Shown here piece after piece: positions 29,175-37,408 of a stretch of DNA of 64,000 bases (its first letter is position 1; each line of letters begins with the position of its first letter). The DNA lies in contig JAICHV010000003.1 in NCBI GenBank assembly GCA_025924715.1, forward strand, positions 58,546-122,545. Direction: 5' to 3'. A model generated the notes under the pieces. That model was not told the origin of the DNA. It saw only the letters and a list, made by a program, of their open reading frames with translations, and made no database searches. This DNA comes from Alphaproteobacteria bacterium. Lineage in GTDB: Bacteria > Pseudomonadota > Alphaproteobacteria > Micropepsales > Micropepsaceae. A program made the translations under genes and the position numbers.

Positions 29175-29861
29175 GTGCCCCCAACTTGGCCCCTCGGCCC
29201 CGCCCTGATTTTCGACCTCGACGGCACCCTGGTGGACACCGCCCCCGACCTTTTGGCGGCCACCAATGCCGTTCTGGCGGCGCGGGGGCGCACCCCGATC
29301 GATCCATCGACCCTGCGCCATATGGTCGGCTTTGGCGCCCAGCGCCTGATCGCCCAGGCAATGGAGGCCACCGGAAGCCCGGCGGAAGCGCCAGAGATGC
29401 CGACCCTGACGCAGATCTTCCTGGACCATTACACCGCCCATCTGGCCGATTTCAGCCGCCCTTTTCCGGGGGTCGAAGCGACGCTGGCGCACCTGAAGGC
29501 CGGCGGGGCGCGGCTGGGGGTGCTGACCAACAAGCCCCATGCCCTGACGGGGCCGCTGCTGGAAAAGCTAAAACTGGGCGATTATTTCGCCGCCATCTAT
29601 GGCGCCGGGCGCAAGGATTACACCAAACCCGATCCGCGCATTTTTCATGACGTGGCCGGTGAGCTGTTTGACGGGGGGACCGGAAGAGCGGTCATGATCG
29701 GGGATTCCATCACCGATCTGCAAACCGCCCAGGCAGCGGGCGCGCCCTGCATCCTGTTCAGTTACGGCTATACGCCGGTGCCGGCGGCACAGCTGGGCGC
29801 GGATATGGTTTTGGACGATTTCGCGCAATTGCCCGCAGCGCTGGCGCGGCTGGGCTTTTAG
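29175..29861 (+). CDS. gph: Phosphoglycolate phosphatase-like HAD hydrolase
   Basis: A 228-residue HAD-superfamily phosphatase. Motif I is FDLDGTLVDTAPDL, motif II the Thr in VLTNK, the conserved Lys sits in YTKPDPRIF, and motif IV is MIGDSITDLQTA. The helical cap between motifs I and II matches the Gph/PGP subfamily, which removes phosphate from 2-phosphoglycolate. Specificity within this group varies, so the symbol is likely but not certain. The start is GTG at 29175 with AAGGAA upstream and TATATT at 29140-29145 as a possible -10. Its stop overlaps that of the convergent receiver gene. Confidence 0.88.
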   Translation: MPPTWPLGPALIFDLDGTLVDTAPDLLAATNAVLAARGRTPIDPSTLRHMVGFGAQRLIAQAMEATGSPAEAPEMPTLTQIFLDHYTAHLADFSRPFPGVEATLAHLKAGGARLGVLTNKPHALTGPLLEKLKLGDYFAAIYGAGRKDYTKPDPRIFHDVAGELFDGGTGRAVMIGDSITDLQTAQAAGAPCILFSYGYTPVPAAQLGADMVLDDFAQLPAALARLGF

Positions 29862-30262
29862 GCGCCCGCTTTGCGCAGGCGCGGTTCAGGCAATTTGCCG
29901 TCGGCCAGGCGGGCCACCCGGTCGGCCAGGACATCGGGATCGAAGGGCTTGACCAGATAATCGGCGGCGCCGGCGGTGAGCGCGGCCCGCACCATCTGGT
30001 TATCGCGATCGGCGGTCAGGATCATCACGGGCAAAGTCCTGGTCGCGTCCGCGTTCTTAAGCGCCTTCAGCACGGCCAGGTCGTCATTCCCCGGCATTTG
30101 AATATCCAGGATCGCCACCGCCACGGGGTTGCGGCGAACCGCCTTCAAGGCCTCGTCGCCATCCTTGGCTTCGACCACGTCGAAATCGCTCGCGATCAGG
30201 CTGAACGACACCAGCCGGCGGATGACCGGATCGTCGTCGGCGATGAGGACGCATTTGGACAT
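29858..30262 (-). CDS. Stand-alone response-regulator receiver protein
   Basis: A 134-residue CheY-like single-domain receiver. The acidic pocket Asp9-Asp11, phospho-acceptor Asp53 in ILDIQMPG, Thr83 in MILTADR and Lys105 in YLVKPF are all intact, so it should be phosphorylatable. There is no output domain, only a short basic tail. It is divergent from a membrane histidine-kinase-like gene with 128 bases between starts, implying a functional pair; but that kinase lacks its phospho-acceptor His, so the phosphodonor is unclear. Signal output is probably by protein-protein contact. Confidence 0.93.
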   Translation of the reverse strand: MSKCVLIADDDPVIRRLVSFSLIASDFDVVEAKDGDEALKAVRRNPVAVAILDIQMPGNDDLAVLKALKNADATRTLPVMILTADRDNQMVRAALTAGAADYLVKPFDPDVLADRVARLADGKLPEPRLRKAGA

Positions 30263-30390
30263 GGAAAGCCTTGGGGAAAGGACCGGATCATGCCGCGACG
30301 TGCTTAAGAATTGGTTTTTGTGCCCGCCGGGCCTAGACTTCCGGCGGGAATCCCGCCCGGATTCGCTTAGGTTTTCGCCAAGGACCGTGC

Positions 30391-31992
30391 ATGACCGGCA
30401 AAACTTTTTCGTCCCTTTTGGCCGCCGCCGCCACCGGAATTGGGTTTTTCCTGCTCGGCTATGGCGGCATCCTGGCCGGCACCGGCGAGGGCCAGGCGGT
30501 GACGGTGGTATGGCCGGCCACCGCCTTCGGCACCTGCATGCTGCTGCGGTTTTCGCGCGGGCGCCGGGACGATGCCCTTTTGCTGGTGACGGTTTTCGTG
30601 GCCGGGCTCCTGGCCAATGGCGCCACCGGCGCGCCGGCCGGCATCAATCTGGTCTATAGCGCGGTGAACCTGGTCGATGTGATCGCCGGTGTGGCGGCGG
30701 CGCGCCTGCTGGGCCTGCCGCGTCTGCGCGGCGCCCGCGATACGCTGCGCTTTATCGCACTGGTCGGTGTGGCACCGGCGCTGCTGGGCGGCGGCCTTGC
30801 CGGACTGATCAGCGCGCTGTCCGGCAATCCGCATTGGCTCAGCAGTGCCGACCAATGGTTCGCCGCCAATCTGGTGGGCTTCTGCATGCTGTTTCCCTTC
30901 GGCATGACCTTGTCTTGGCGGCAGATCGCCAAGCTTCGCTTGCAGCACCGAATCCCTGAGGCGCTGGGGACCTATGCGCTGGTTACGGTGGTGGCAGTGC
31001 TGGCCTTTCGTGTCTCGCCCTATCCGATGCAGTTTCTGGTGCTGATGGCGGTGCTGTTTTCCGCGGTACGCTTTCGCATATTGGGCGCGGGCATCGCCGT
31101 GATGCTGACCGGCGCCATTGCCTTGACGGCGCCCAATCACTTCGCCGGAGCGGACGGCCCCGCCCGGCTCCTGATGCTGCAATTGTTCCTGGCCGTGTGC
31201 AGCGCCATGAGCGTGCGCGCCAGCGTGGTTCTCAATCAGCGCGACCTGCAACAGGCCATCATCGAGCGGCGCCGTCAGCGCGCCTTGCGGGCGGCGCGGT
31301 TCAAGGGCGCGCTTCTGGCCCATGTGGGCGAGGAAGCCCGCGCGCCGCTATCGGCGATCATCGGCTTCAGCAGCATGCTGGAATCCGGCAGCCTGCCCAG
31401 CGTCAGCGCCCAGGAATTCGCCCATGTCATCGCCCATAATGGCGAGCTGTTGCAGCGCCTGCATGACGATTTGTCGGATATGGCGCGGGCGGAAGCCGGG
31501 GCGCTCAGCATCCAGGCACAGCGGGTGGCGCTGGCCGATACGCTGAAGACCTGCCTGGGCGCGATCCGGCTGGATAGTGCGCTGGGCGGCAAACAGCTTG
31601 TGCTGGAAGAGATGGCAGAGCCCCTGACGGTGAATGCCGACCCGGTGCGCCTCGCCCAGATCATCAACAACCTGATCGCCGGTTCGTACAAATATGGCGA
31701 CAATCATTCGCCCATCCATGTGCGGGCACGGCGGCTGGAAGACGGCTTCGGCCGGATCGAGATCGTCAATCAAGGCCCCGGCGTTCCCCTCAGCGAACGC
31801 GACAGCCTGTTCCGCCCCTTTGGCCGCCAGCAAGCGGGAGCGGCGGAGCGCAGCGGCCGGCAAGTGGCGGGCGCGGGATTGGGGCTGAGCATCGCCAAGC
31901 TGCTGGTGGAACGCCAGGGCGGCCGCATCGCCTTTACCAGCGAACCCGGCCGCCAGACCAGCTTCTGGTTCGACCTGCCGCTATCGGCGTAG
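30391..31992 (+). CDS. MASE1-like membrane histidine-kinase homologue with degenerate catalytic motifs
   Basis: A 533-residue protein. Residues 1-280 form about eight membrane spans with a MASE1-like pattern (VVWPATAFGTCMLL; WFAANLVGFCMLFPFG). Residues 300-375 align with a HisKA dimerisation helix, reading LLAHVGEEARAPLSAIIGFS where kinases read [20 protein letters not shown]: the phospho-acceptor His is Glu314. In the ATPase domain the N-box is NNLIAGSYKYG, with Gly431 at the metal-binding Asn position, and the G1 box is VNQGPG, with Asn460 at the usual Asp. The G2 box GAGLGLSIAKLL (494-505) is intact. So the fold is that of a sensor kinase, but autophosphorylation looks impossible. It may be a ligand-controlled scaffold or regulator of the divergent receiver. 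Confidence 0.9.
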   Translation: MTGKTFSSLLAAAATGIGFFLLGYGGILAGTGEGQAVTVVWPATAFGTCMLLRFSRGRRDDALLLVTVFVAGLLANGATGAPAGINLVYSAVNLVDVIAGVAAARLLGLPRLRGARDTLRFIALVGVAPALLGGGLAGLISALSGNPHWLSSADQWFAANLVGFCMLFPFGMTLSWRQIAKLRLQHRIPEALGTYALVTVVAVLAFRVSPYPMQFLVLMAVLFSAVRFRILGAGIAVMLTGAIALTAPNHFAGADGPARLLMLQLFLAVCSAMSVRASVVLNQRDLQQAIIERRRQRALRAARFKGALLAHVGEEARAPLSAIIGFSSMLESGSLPSVSAQEFAHVIAHNGELLQRLHDDLSDMARAEAGALSIQAQRVALADTLKTCLGAIRLDSALGGKQLVLEEMAEPLTVNADPVRLAQIINNLIAGSYKYGDNHSPIHVRARRLEDGFGRIEIVNQGPGVPLSERDSLFRPFGRQQAGAAERSGRQVAGAGLGLSIAKLLVERQGGRIAFTSEPGRQTSFWFDLPLSA

Positions 31993-32036
31993 TCCCTAGG
32001 CGGAAGCCCGGCAATTGGGGGAATTTTCCGGCAATC

Positions 32037-32064
32037 TTGACAGGCCCCAAGCGGCTCCTTAAGC
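32037..32064 (+). promoter_or_regulatory. Promoter of tRNA-Val
   Basis: A perfect -35 TTGACA at 32037-32042 is followed after 16 bases by TTAAGC (32059-32064) as -10. The tRNA begins 20 bases after the -10, so the 5' leader would be short. This is the clearest promoter in the window for a stable RNA. Confidence 0.65.
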
Positions 32065-32083
32065 CCTGCACCCCGGCCGGACC

Positions 32084-32158
32084 GGGCGCGTAGCTCAGCG
32101 GGAGAGCACTCCCTTCACACGGGAGGGGTCACAGGTTCAATCCCTGTCGCGCCCACCA
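32084..32158 (+). tRNA. tRNA-Val(CAC)
   Basis: A 75-base cloverleaf including an encoded CCA can be drawn in full. The acceptor is GGGCGCG/CGCGCCC, the D-arm GCTC/GAGC, the anticodon stem CTCCC/GGGAG with loop TTCACAC giving anticodon CAC, the variable loop GGGTC, and the T-arm ACAGG/CCTGT with loop TTCAATC. It reads GUG (Val). The region directly downstream has lower GC and unusual gene content, so this tRNA may mark an integration site, although no repeat of its 3' end was found. Confidence 0.97.
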
Positions 32159-32356
32159 TTTAATAGGTTGTTCTAGCAGCCTTCTTGGACCGCCTCGCGT
32201 CCCCAGACCCATTGCAAAACCAGCGTGTCACAAATTCGGTACTCGGAGGCGCAATGCTGAGATCGTTAACGGCTCGCAAGCACCAATCATTCAAGGGAGT
32301 GGCCACGCAAGTCAGACATAGTATAGCCTCCTGGGTAGCCTTGGCTGGGGGTTTTG

Positions 32357-32920
32357 GTGCGGGCAACCATAGTTGGCGCGTTCGCCGCGCTTTTCTTATT
32401 TGGTGTGACGACTTCCAAAGCAGAAGACACACCACTTTGGAAAACGATTGGGAGCTGGCAAATCCGAATAGACACCACCTTGCACAACGGCTGTTTCATG
32501 TTCGGCACGTATGAGCATGGGGACGTATTCAGGATCGGCTTCAACAGACAAAATTCCAAAGGTTATTTGATGGTTGCCAATGCAAATTGGAAATCTTTGG
32601 AAAAAGATAACAAATATCCTCTGGAACTACAGTTCGGCACCAATACCCCCTGGAACGGCGATGCAACAGTGTTGGATATGTCGGGCGTTATGGCGCTTAC
32701 GCTCAGTTTCACCAGTTCTGATATGATGCAGGAACTGGCCGACTCAAGCTCCCTGACAATTAAATATCAAGGGACACTGGTAACCCAGATGGCACTTACC
32801 GGCTCTCGTGCGGCCGTAAATGAATTGATCCAATGTCAGAAGGCCGCCGATGCAGCAACAGGTCCGAGCGATCCGTTTGCTCAACCAGCCCCGTCTCCTT
32901 CCGATCCATTCAAACGCTGA
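32357..32920 (+). CDS. Exported protein of unknown function next to a trypsin-like protease
   Basis: A 187-residue protein with a signal peptide (hydrophobic ATIVGAFAALFLFGV, cleavage probably after SKA). The mature part has WKTIGSWQIRIDTTLHNGCFM and ends with an LTGSRAAVNELIQCQKAA-type segment, a pattern I associate with small periplasmic proteins of alphaproteobacteria; two Cys could pair. The C-terminus is Pro/Ser-rich with two SDPF motifs. The GTG at 32357 has GGGGG upstream; a TTG three bases earlier is possible. It lies 19 bases before the protease gene. Composition is clearly lower in GC than the surroundings. Function unknown. Confidence 0.75.
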   Translation: MRATIVGAFAALFLFGVTTSKAEDTPLWKTIGSWQIRIDTTLHNGCFMFGTYEHGDVFRIGFNRQNSKGYLMVANANWKSLEKDNKYPLELQFGTNTPWNGDATVLDMSGVMALTLSFTSSDMMQELADSSSLTIKYQGTLVTQMALTGSRAAVNELIQCQKAADAATGPSDPFAQPAPSPSDPFKR

Positions 32921-32939
32921 CCGCGCGAAAGGAACACCA

Positions 32940-33755
32940 ATGTTAAAGCGGCGGCTACTGACGGGATCCGTGTCGTTTTTGGCATTCCTTTCGCTCTCTG
33001 TAGGCGTAGTTGTAGCCGCCCCTTCATTTGGGTCCGGTGTGGTCATCAGCTCTAAGGGCGATATTCTAACGGCTGCGCACGTAGTCGAAAATTGCAGAAC
33101 TATTTCGGTAAAGGCTCCCGGGGACGGCGCGCGCAAGGCCGATCTTATTGCCAACGACAAGCAAAACGATCTTGCGCTGATCCGTTCGAGGACGCCGACA
33201 CCAACCTACGCGATACTTCGCGCAGGCAATCCGCCCAAGCCGGGAGAAAACGTAATTGTCATCGGGTATCCACTAGCCGGGCTGTTGTCTAGCGACCCAA
33301 TAACAACGACGGGCGTGCTAAGTGCTGTTAGCGGGTTGCAGGATGACGTCCGCTACTATCAACTAACTGCTCCGGTGCAACCGGGAAATAGTGGCGGGCC
33401 CTTGTTAGATGGCAGCGGGCACGTAATCGGCCTCGTGGCGGCCAAACTCGACTTTAGAATTGCCGCAGTAACGGGAGCGCTGCCCGAAAACGCAAACTTC
33501 GCCGTCAAATCTGAAATGATCCGACTGTTCTTGGCCTCACACGGCATATCCATGCAGGAAGCAGTCTCAGTGAGGGAGCAAGCCGCTGCCGCGATTGTTA
33601 GTGCGGCGCGATCGTTCACCACGCAAATAATATGTGACGGTCCGCCGAACCGGACTGTCGTCAAATCAGCACCAACCGCCAAAGCGGCTAACCGCCAGTC
33701 ATCAGATCATACCAACATCAAAGATAGCATCGACCCGAACTGGCTAAAGCATTAG
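32940..33755 (+). CDS. Exported trypsin-like serine protease (S1C/HtrA-like, no PDZ)
   Basis: A 271-residue chymotrypsin-fold protease. After a signal peptide (about 1-27) the catalytic triad can be read as His47 in TAAHVVENC, Asp77 in KQNDLALI and Ser151 in QPGNSGGPLL, with the oxyanion context intact. There is no PDZ domain; instead a helical and low-complexity tail follows (about 200-271). The ATG at 32940 has AAAGGA upstream. The preceding exported protein and the following J-domain protein are in the same direction with gaps of 19 and 46 bases, so the three look like one transcription unit. Target unknown; degradation or maturation of envelope proteins is an inference. Confidence 0.92.
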   Translation: MLKRRLLTGSVSFLAFLSLSVGVVVAAPSFGSGVVISSKGDILTAAHVVENCRTISVKAPGDGARKADLIANDKQNDLALIRSRTPTPTYAILRAGNPPKPGENVIVIGYPLAGLLSSDPITTTGVLSAVSGLQDDVRYYQLTAPVQPGNSGGPLLDGSGHVIGLVAAKLDFRIAAVTGALPENANFAVKSEMIRLFLASHGISMQEAVSVREQAAAAIVSAARSFTTQIICDGPPNRTVVKSAPTAKAANRQSSDHTNIKDSIDPNWLKH

Positions 33756-33801
33756 ATCGAGAGCGGACGGTTGGTGCATATCGCCTTCTGAAAGTGAAGC
33801 A

Positions 33802-35247
33802 ATGTCTTCATCTCACTCCGACCGCAATGGCTACTACGGTGTATTGGGGATCGCTTCAAATGCCCCCTCTGAAGAAATCAAGCGGGCTTACAGACAGCTC
33901 GTTAAAAAGGTGCATCCCGATGCGCACGGCGGCGGCGGACAGGATGATCAAAGGATCAGGGACATTAACGCTGCTTATGAGGTGCTATCGGACCCAGAGC
34001 GCCGAGCGAAATACGATGCTAACTGCGCAGCCCAACCAGATTCGGAACCCAACCAAATCAATCCTGTTAAGTGTTCTGTCTGCAGCGCAATCAGCGCGCA
34101 ACCCCGTTACGTCATCTTTTCCTCTGTCTTTAGCTACCTGCTTGCTACATCTCGACACGCCGTACAGGGGATTTTCTGCCCCTCATGCGCCCGAACCAAG
34201 GCAATAAAAGCAAGCCTAATTACGTGGCTCTTCGGCTGGTGGGGTTTTCCTTGGGGTCCGATCTTCTCAATCGGGGCTCTCGTGAAGAATATCTCCGGCG
34301 GTGAAATTCCTGTCGAGGCGAATGGAACAATCCTCGCCCACCAAGCCGCATATTTTTGGGTTCACAACAGGCCGGAACTGGCGAGCGCGGCCTTGAGACA
34401 AGCTCAACGATTTTATGGCTCAGCCGACTTAAGGGATCGCATTGACAAGTTGAAGTCAACCATTCCGACGACCTCCAGTACATTAGTGGACAGATGGAGC
34501 AAACTGCGAAATTGGGGATTTTGGGTCCAGCTTTCCCCCGCCATTGTTATCGCGGCCTTGGTTCTCGGGGGCATTTTCCCGTTATTTTTAGATAACGTTT
34601 CGTCCAAGCAGATCGCCTATGTCCCCGGAGCAAAAACCGCAGTTATGAGCGCTGCCTCAACAACTGCGCAGACGGTAGGAACGGTCAGACCTTTTGAAAA
34701 TTTTACCGTGTTGGTAGGTCGAGGCGAGAACGATTACGAAAAGATCGAGACCGCGAACGGGACTGTTGGTTTTATCGTAAGTCCGGCTATAAAATATGGC
34801 GATGGCGAAGCTGCTCTACAAGCGGCATGCTTTCCCCTTGGGCCCGAAGACATCGCCAATGGAACAATTCTTTCGCAACAGGTTGGCGGGCCCCATCAGA
34901 TAAAAGTAAAAAACGGGCTTGAGAACGACGCTGTCGTAAAGCTCCGGGCGCCGGACGGGCACACAGCGCTTTCATTCTACGTGAAAGCGAATTCTGAGGC
35001 AGACATTACAAGTGTTCCTGAAGGAACATACTCAATTGATTTTGCAACCGGACAGAGATTTAGCCAGACGTGCGGATATTTTTTAAAGGATATGCAAAGG
35101 CAAAAATTTGTAGACGCCGACACTTTCCAGGAGCGAACGGAAGGCATGGAAGTCATAGATTCAGTGCTGACCGTTTCACTTAATCCAGTTGCGGACGGAA
35201 ATGCTAAGACTGAGCCTAGCGATCCATCTGATTTCGAGAATGAATGA
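33802..35247 (+). CDS. Membrane-anchored J-domain protein with zinc-binding and SH3-like regions
   Basis: A 481-residue protein of unusual layout. Residues 8-72 are a J-domain with HPD at 38-40, so it should stimulate a DnaK-type chaperone. A CxxC...CxxC set (Cys91, 94, 126, 129) suggests a zinc site. A hydrophobic segment at about 136-160 and a clear membrane span at 238-263 follow. After that comes an SH3b-like stretch (about 270-333) and a beta-rich C-terminal domain (about 360-465) with KNGLENDAVVKLRAPDG and VPEGTYSIDFATG, which resembles Ig- or PEGA-like modules. The J-domain would be cytosolic and the C-terminal part periplasmic if only the second segment spans. Lower GC than neighbours points to transfer. 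Confidence 0.85.
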   Translation: MSSSHSDRNGYYGVLGIASNAPSEEIKRAYRQLVKKVHPDAHGGGGQDDQRIRDINAAYEVLSDPERRAKYDANCAAQPDSEPNQINPVKCSVCSAISAQPRYVIFSSVFSYLLATSRHAVQGIFCPSCARTKAIKASLITWLFGWWGFPWGPIFSIGALVKNISGGEIPVEANGTILAHQAAYFWVHNRPELASAALRQAQRFYGSADLRDRIDKLKSTIPTTSSTLVDRWSKLRNWGFWVQLSPAIVIAALVLGGIFPLFLDNVSSKQIAYVPGAKTAVMSAASTTAQTVGTVRPFENFTVLVGRGENDYEKIETANGTVGFIVSPAIKYGDGEAALQAACFPLGPEDIANGTILSQQVGGPHQIKVKNGLENDAVVKLRAPDGHTALSFYVKANSEADITSVPEGTYSIDFATGQRFSQTCGYFLKDMQRQKFVDADTFQERTEGMEVIDSVLTVSLNPVADGNAKTEPSDPSDFENE

Positions 35248-35360
35248 ATGTCGTCGTCAATAGGCAATTTGGACATTTGGCGCGCTGCCCGCGTGATGAC
35301 TGCTCTTTCCGACCTATACGCTGCCTAGCGGGTGGGCTATCCGCGTGTTCCCTCCGAGTC

Positions 35361-36497
35361 CTAATCCAGCGTCTTGCGGAAGCGCAGCAGCGCCACGGTG
35401 CCCGCCACGAAGGTGAATAGGAACAGCGGCCAGAGATTGGGCCAGATTTCCGGCCATCCGTTGGCCTTCAGCAGGATGCCGCGCACGATGCGCAGGAAAT
35501 GGGTGGCCGGCAGAACCTCGCCGATATATTGCGCCCATAGCGGCATCCCCGCGAACGGGAAGGCGAAGCCGGACAGAAGGATGGCCGGCAGCAGGAAGAA
35601 CATCGTCATCTGCATGGCCTGAAGCTGGTTCTGCGCCAAGGTCGAAAACGTATAGCCCACCGCCAGATTGGCGACGATATAGATCGCCAGCGCGAAACCC
35701 AGCAGCAGCAGCGATCCCGCCAGCGGCACGGCGAAGACATATTTCGCTGCCAGCAGGATGATGGCGCTCTGGATCGCGCCCACCACGATGTTGGGGGCGA
35801 TCTTTCCGATCATGATCTCGACAGGCGTCACCGGCATGGCCAGCAGATTCTCGTAAGTGCCGCGCTCGCGCTCACGCGTCAGTGCCAGGCAGGTCATCAG
35901 CACCATCGTCATGGTCAGGATCACGCCCAGCAGACCCGGAATGATGCTGTAACGCGTGTTGCTTTCCGGATTGTAGAGAAGATGGGTGACGGCGTTGAAC
36001 GGCGGCGGCCCCTGCGCTCGGGCCGCCAGCGGGCCTTTGAGGTCATCCTTCAGCGCCGAGGCCGCCAGGCCCGTGAAAGCCCCCAGGGCGAAGCCGCTGG
36101 CGGCGGGATCGGTGGCGTCCGCCTCGATCAAAAGGTCTGGCCGCGTGCCGCGCATGATGTCGCGGGTGAAATTGACCGGAATTTCCACCACGAACAGAAC
36201 CTTGCCCTCCTGCAGCATCCGGCGGGCGCCGGCCGGCGAGTTGGTCTGGGCCACGATCTCGAAATAGCTGGAATTGCGCAAAGCCGCCACGACCGAACGG
36301 GCGAAGGTGCCGCTGTCGTCGACCGAAATCGCGGTCGGCAAGGCCTTGGGATTGAAGTTGATGGCAAAACCAAAAAGGAAAAGCTGCGCCAGCGGCAGGA
36401 CGAGAATCATGGCAAGGGTCAAGCGGTCCCGCCGCATCTGCAGCACCTCCTTGAGCAGAACCGCCCAAATGCGGGCCAGCGAGAAGTGCCGGTTCAT
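35361..36497 (-). CDS. ABC-2 type transporter permease
   Basis: A 378-residue permease of the ABC-2 type (YhhJ/YbhS-like). One N-terminal span, a large periplasmic loop (about 60-190), then five C-terminal spans including LTRERERGTYENLLAMPVTP, the conserved cytosolic coupling segment of this family. Its start overlaps the ATPase stop by four bases. It is the last gene of a TetR-HlyD-ATPase-permease operon. Many relatives (YbhGFSR) have two permeases in tandem; only one is here, so it would homodimerise or the second was lost. Its 3' end borders the low-GC patch. Confidence 0.92.
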   Translation of the reverse strand: MNRHFSLARIWAVLLKEVLQMRRDRLTLAMILVLPLAQLFLFGFAINFNPKALPTAISVDDSGTFARSVVAALRNSSYFEIVAQTNSPAGARRMLQEGKVLFVVEIPVNFTRDIMRGTRPDLLIEADATDPAASGFALGAFTGLAASALKDDLKGPLAARAQGPPPFNAVTHLLYNPESNTRYSIIPGLLGVILTMTMVLMTCLALTRERERGTYENLLAMPVTPVEIMIGKIAPNIVVGAIQSAIILLAAKYVFAVPLAGSLLLLGFALAIYIVANLAVGYTFSTLAQNQLQAMQMTMFFLLPAILLSGFAFPFAGMPLWAQYIGEVLPATHFLRIVRGILLKANGWPEIWPNLWPLFLFTFVAGTVALLRFRKTLD

Positions 36498-37408
36498 TGC
36501 GCGGCTTCCTGCAACTGGATGAAGACATCTTCCAGATTGGGCGGCGTTTCCTGGACGGTGACGCCCTTCATGCCCCGATAGCGGGCCAGTGCTTTTTCCA
36601 GCGCGGCGCGGTCATGGCCGCTGACATGCAGGGCCGCACCGAAAAAGCCGGCATAATCCACGCCCGGCTGATCCTGAAGCTCCGGCAGCAATTTGCGCAC
36701 ATCGTCGCCTTCCAGCACAAAAGTGATGAGCCCGGATTTCTCGACCACGTCTCCAACGGTTCCTTGCGTCACCAGTTTGCCGTTCAGGATATAGACAATG
36801 CGGTCGCAGCGTTCGGCTTCGTCCATGTAATGGGTCGAGACCAGCACAGTGAGCCCGGTATCGCTGAGCGCATGGATCTGCTCCCAAAAGTCGCGCCGGG
36901 CCTTGGGATCGACGCCCGCCGTGGGTTCGTCCAGCAAGAGCAGCTTGGGGTCGTGCAGCATGCAGGCGGCCAGCGCCATGCGTTGCTTCCACCCCCCGGA
37001 AAGCGCGCCGGCCAACTGGTTTTGGCGTTGCTCCAACCCAAGCCGCTTCAGGGCGCCATCCACCCGCTTTTTGGGATCCTGGACCTGATAGACCCGCGCC
37101 ACGAATTCCAGATTTTGGCGGATCGACAGATCCTCCCAGAAACTGAACTGCTGGGTCATGTAGCCGACCTGCCGCTTGATCGCTTCCGATTGGGTGCGCA
37201 CATCCAGGCCAAGACAAGTGCCCTGCCCGTCATCGATGGTCAGCAGCCCGCACAACATGCGGATGGTCGTGGTCTTGCCCGATCCGTTGGGGCCGAGAAA
37301 GCCCCAGACTTCCCCTTTGGGAACGGCAATATCGACATGATCCACCGCGGTTTTGCTGCCGAAACGTTTGGTCAGTCCCTTAACGTCGATCGCAAGCTCC
37401 GCGCTCAT
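36494..37408 (-). CDS. ABC transporter ATP-binding protein
   Basis: A 304-residue ATPase with Walker A LGPNGSGKTTT, signature LSGGWKQRMALA, Walker B KLLLLDEPTAGVD and switch His in STHYMDEAERC. This is the drug/ABC-2 exporter type (YbhF/CcmA-like), a single nucleotide-binding domain rather than the double one of YbhF. The start overlaps the HlyD-like gene stop and the stop overlaps the permease start, each by ATGA. It energises export by the adjacent permease. Confidence 0.95.
   Translation of the reverse strand: MSAELAIDVKGLTKRFGSKTAVDHVDIAVPKGEVWGFLGPNGSGKTTTIRMLCGLLTIDDGQGTCLGLDVRTQSEAIKRQVGYMTQQFSFWEDLSIRQNLEFVARVYQVQDPKKRVDGALKRLGLEQRQNQLAGALSGGWKQRMALAACMLHDPKLLLLDEPTAGVDPKARRDFWEQIHALSDTGLTVLVSTHYMDEAERCDRIVYILNGKLVTQGTVGDVVEKSGLITFVLEGDDVRKLLPELQDQPGVDYAGFFGAALHVSGHDRAALEKALARYRGMKGVTVQETPPNLEDVFIQLQEAAQ

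Noticed and set aside
32084..35340. Integrated element with attachment sites at tRNA-Val
   Set aside because: I looked for a repeat of the tRNA 3' end beyond the low-GC genes and found none, and there is no integrase gene. The patch is reported as accessory, not as a defined mobile element.
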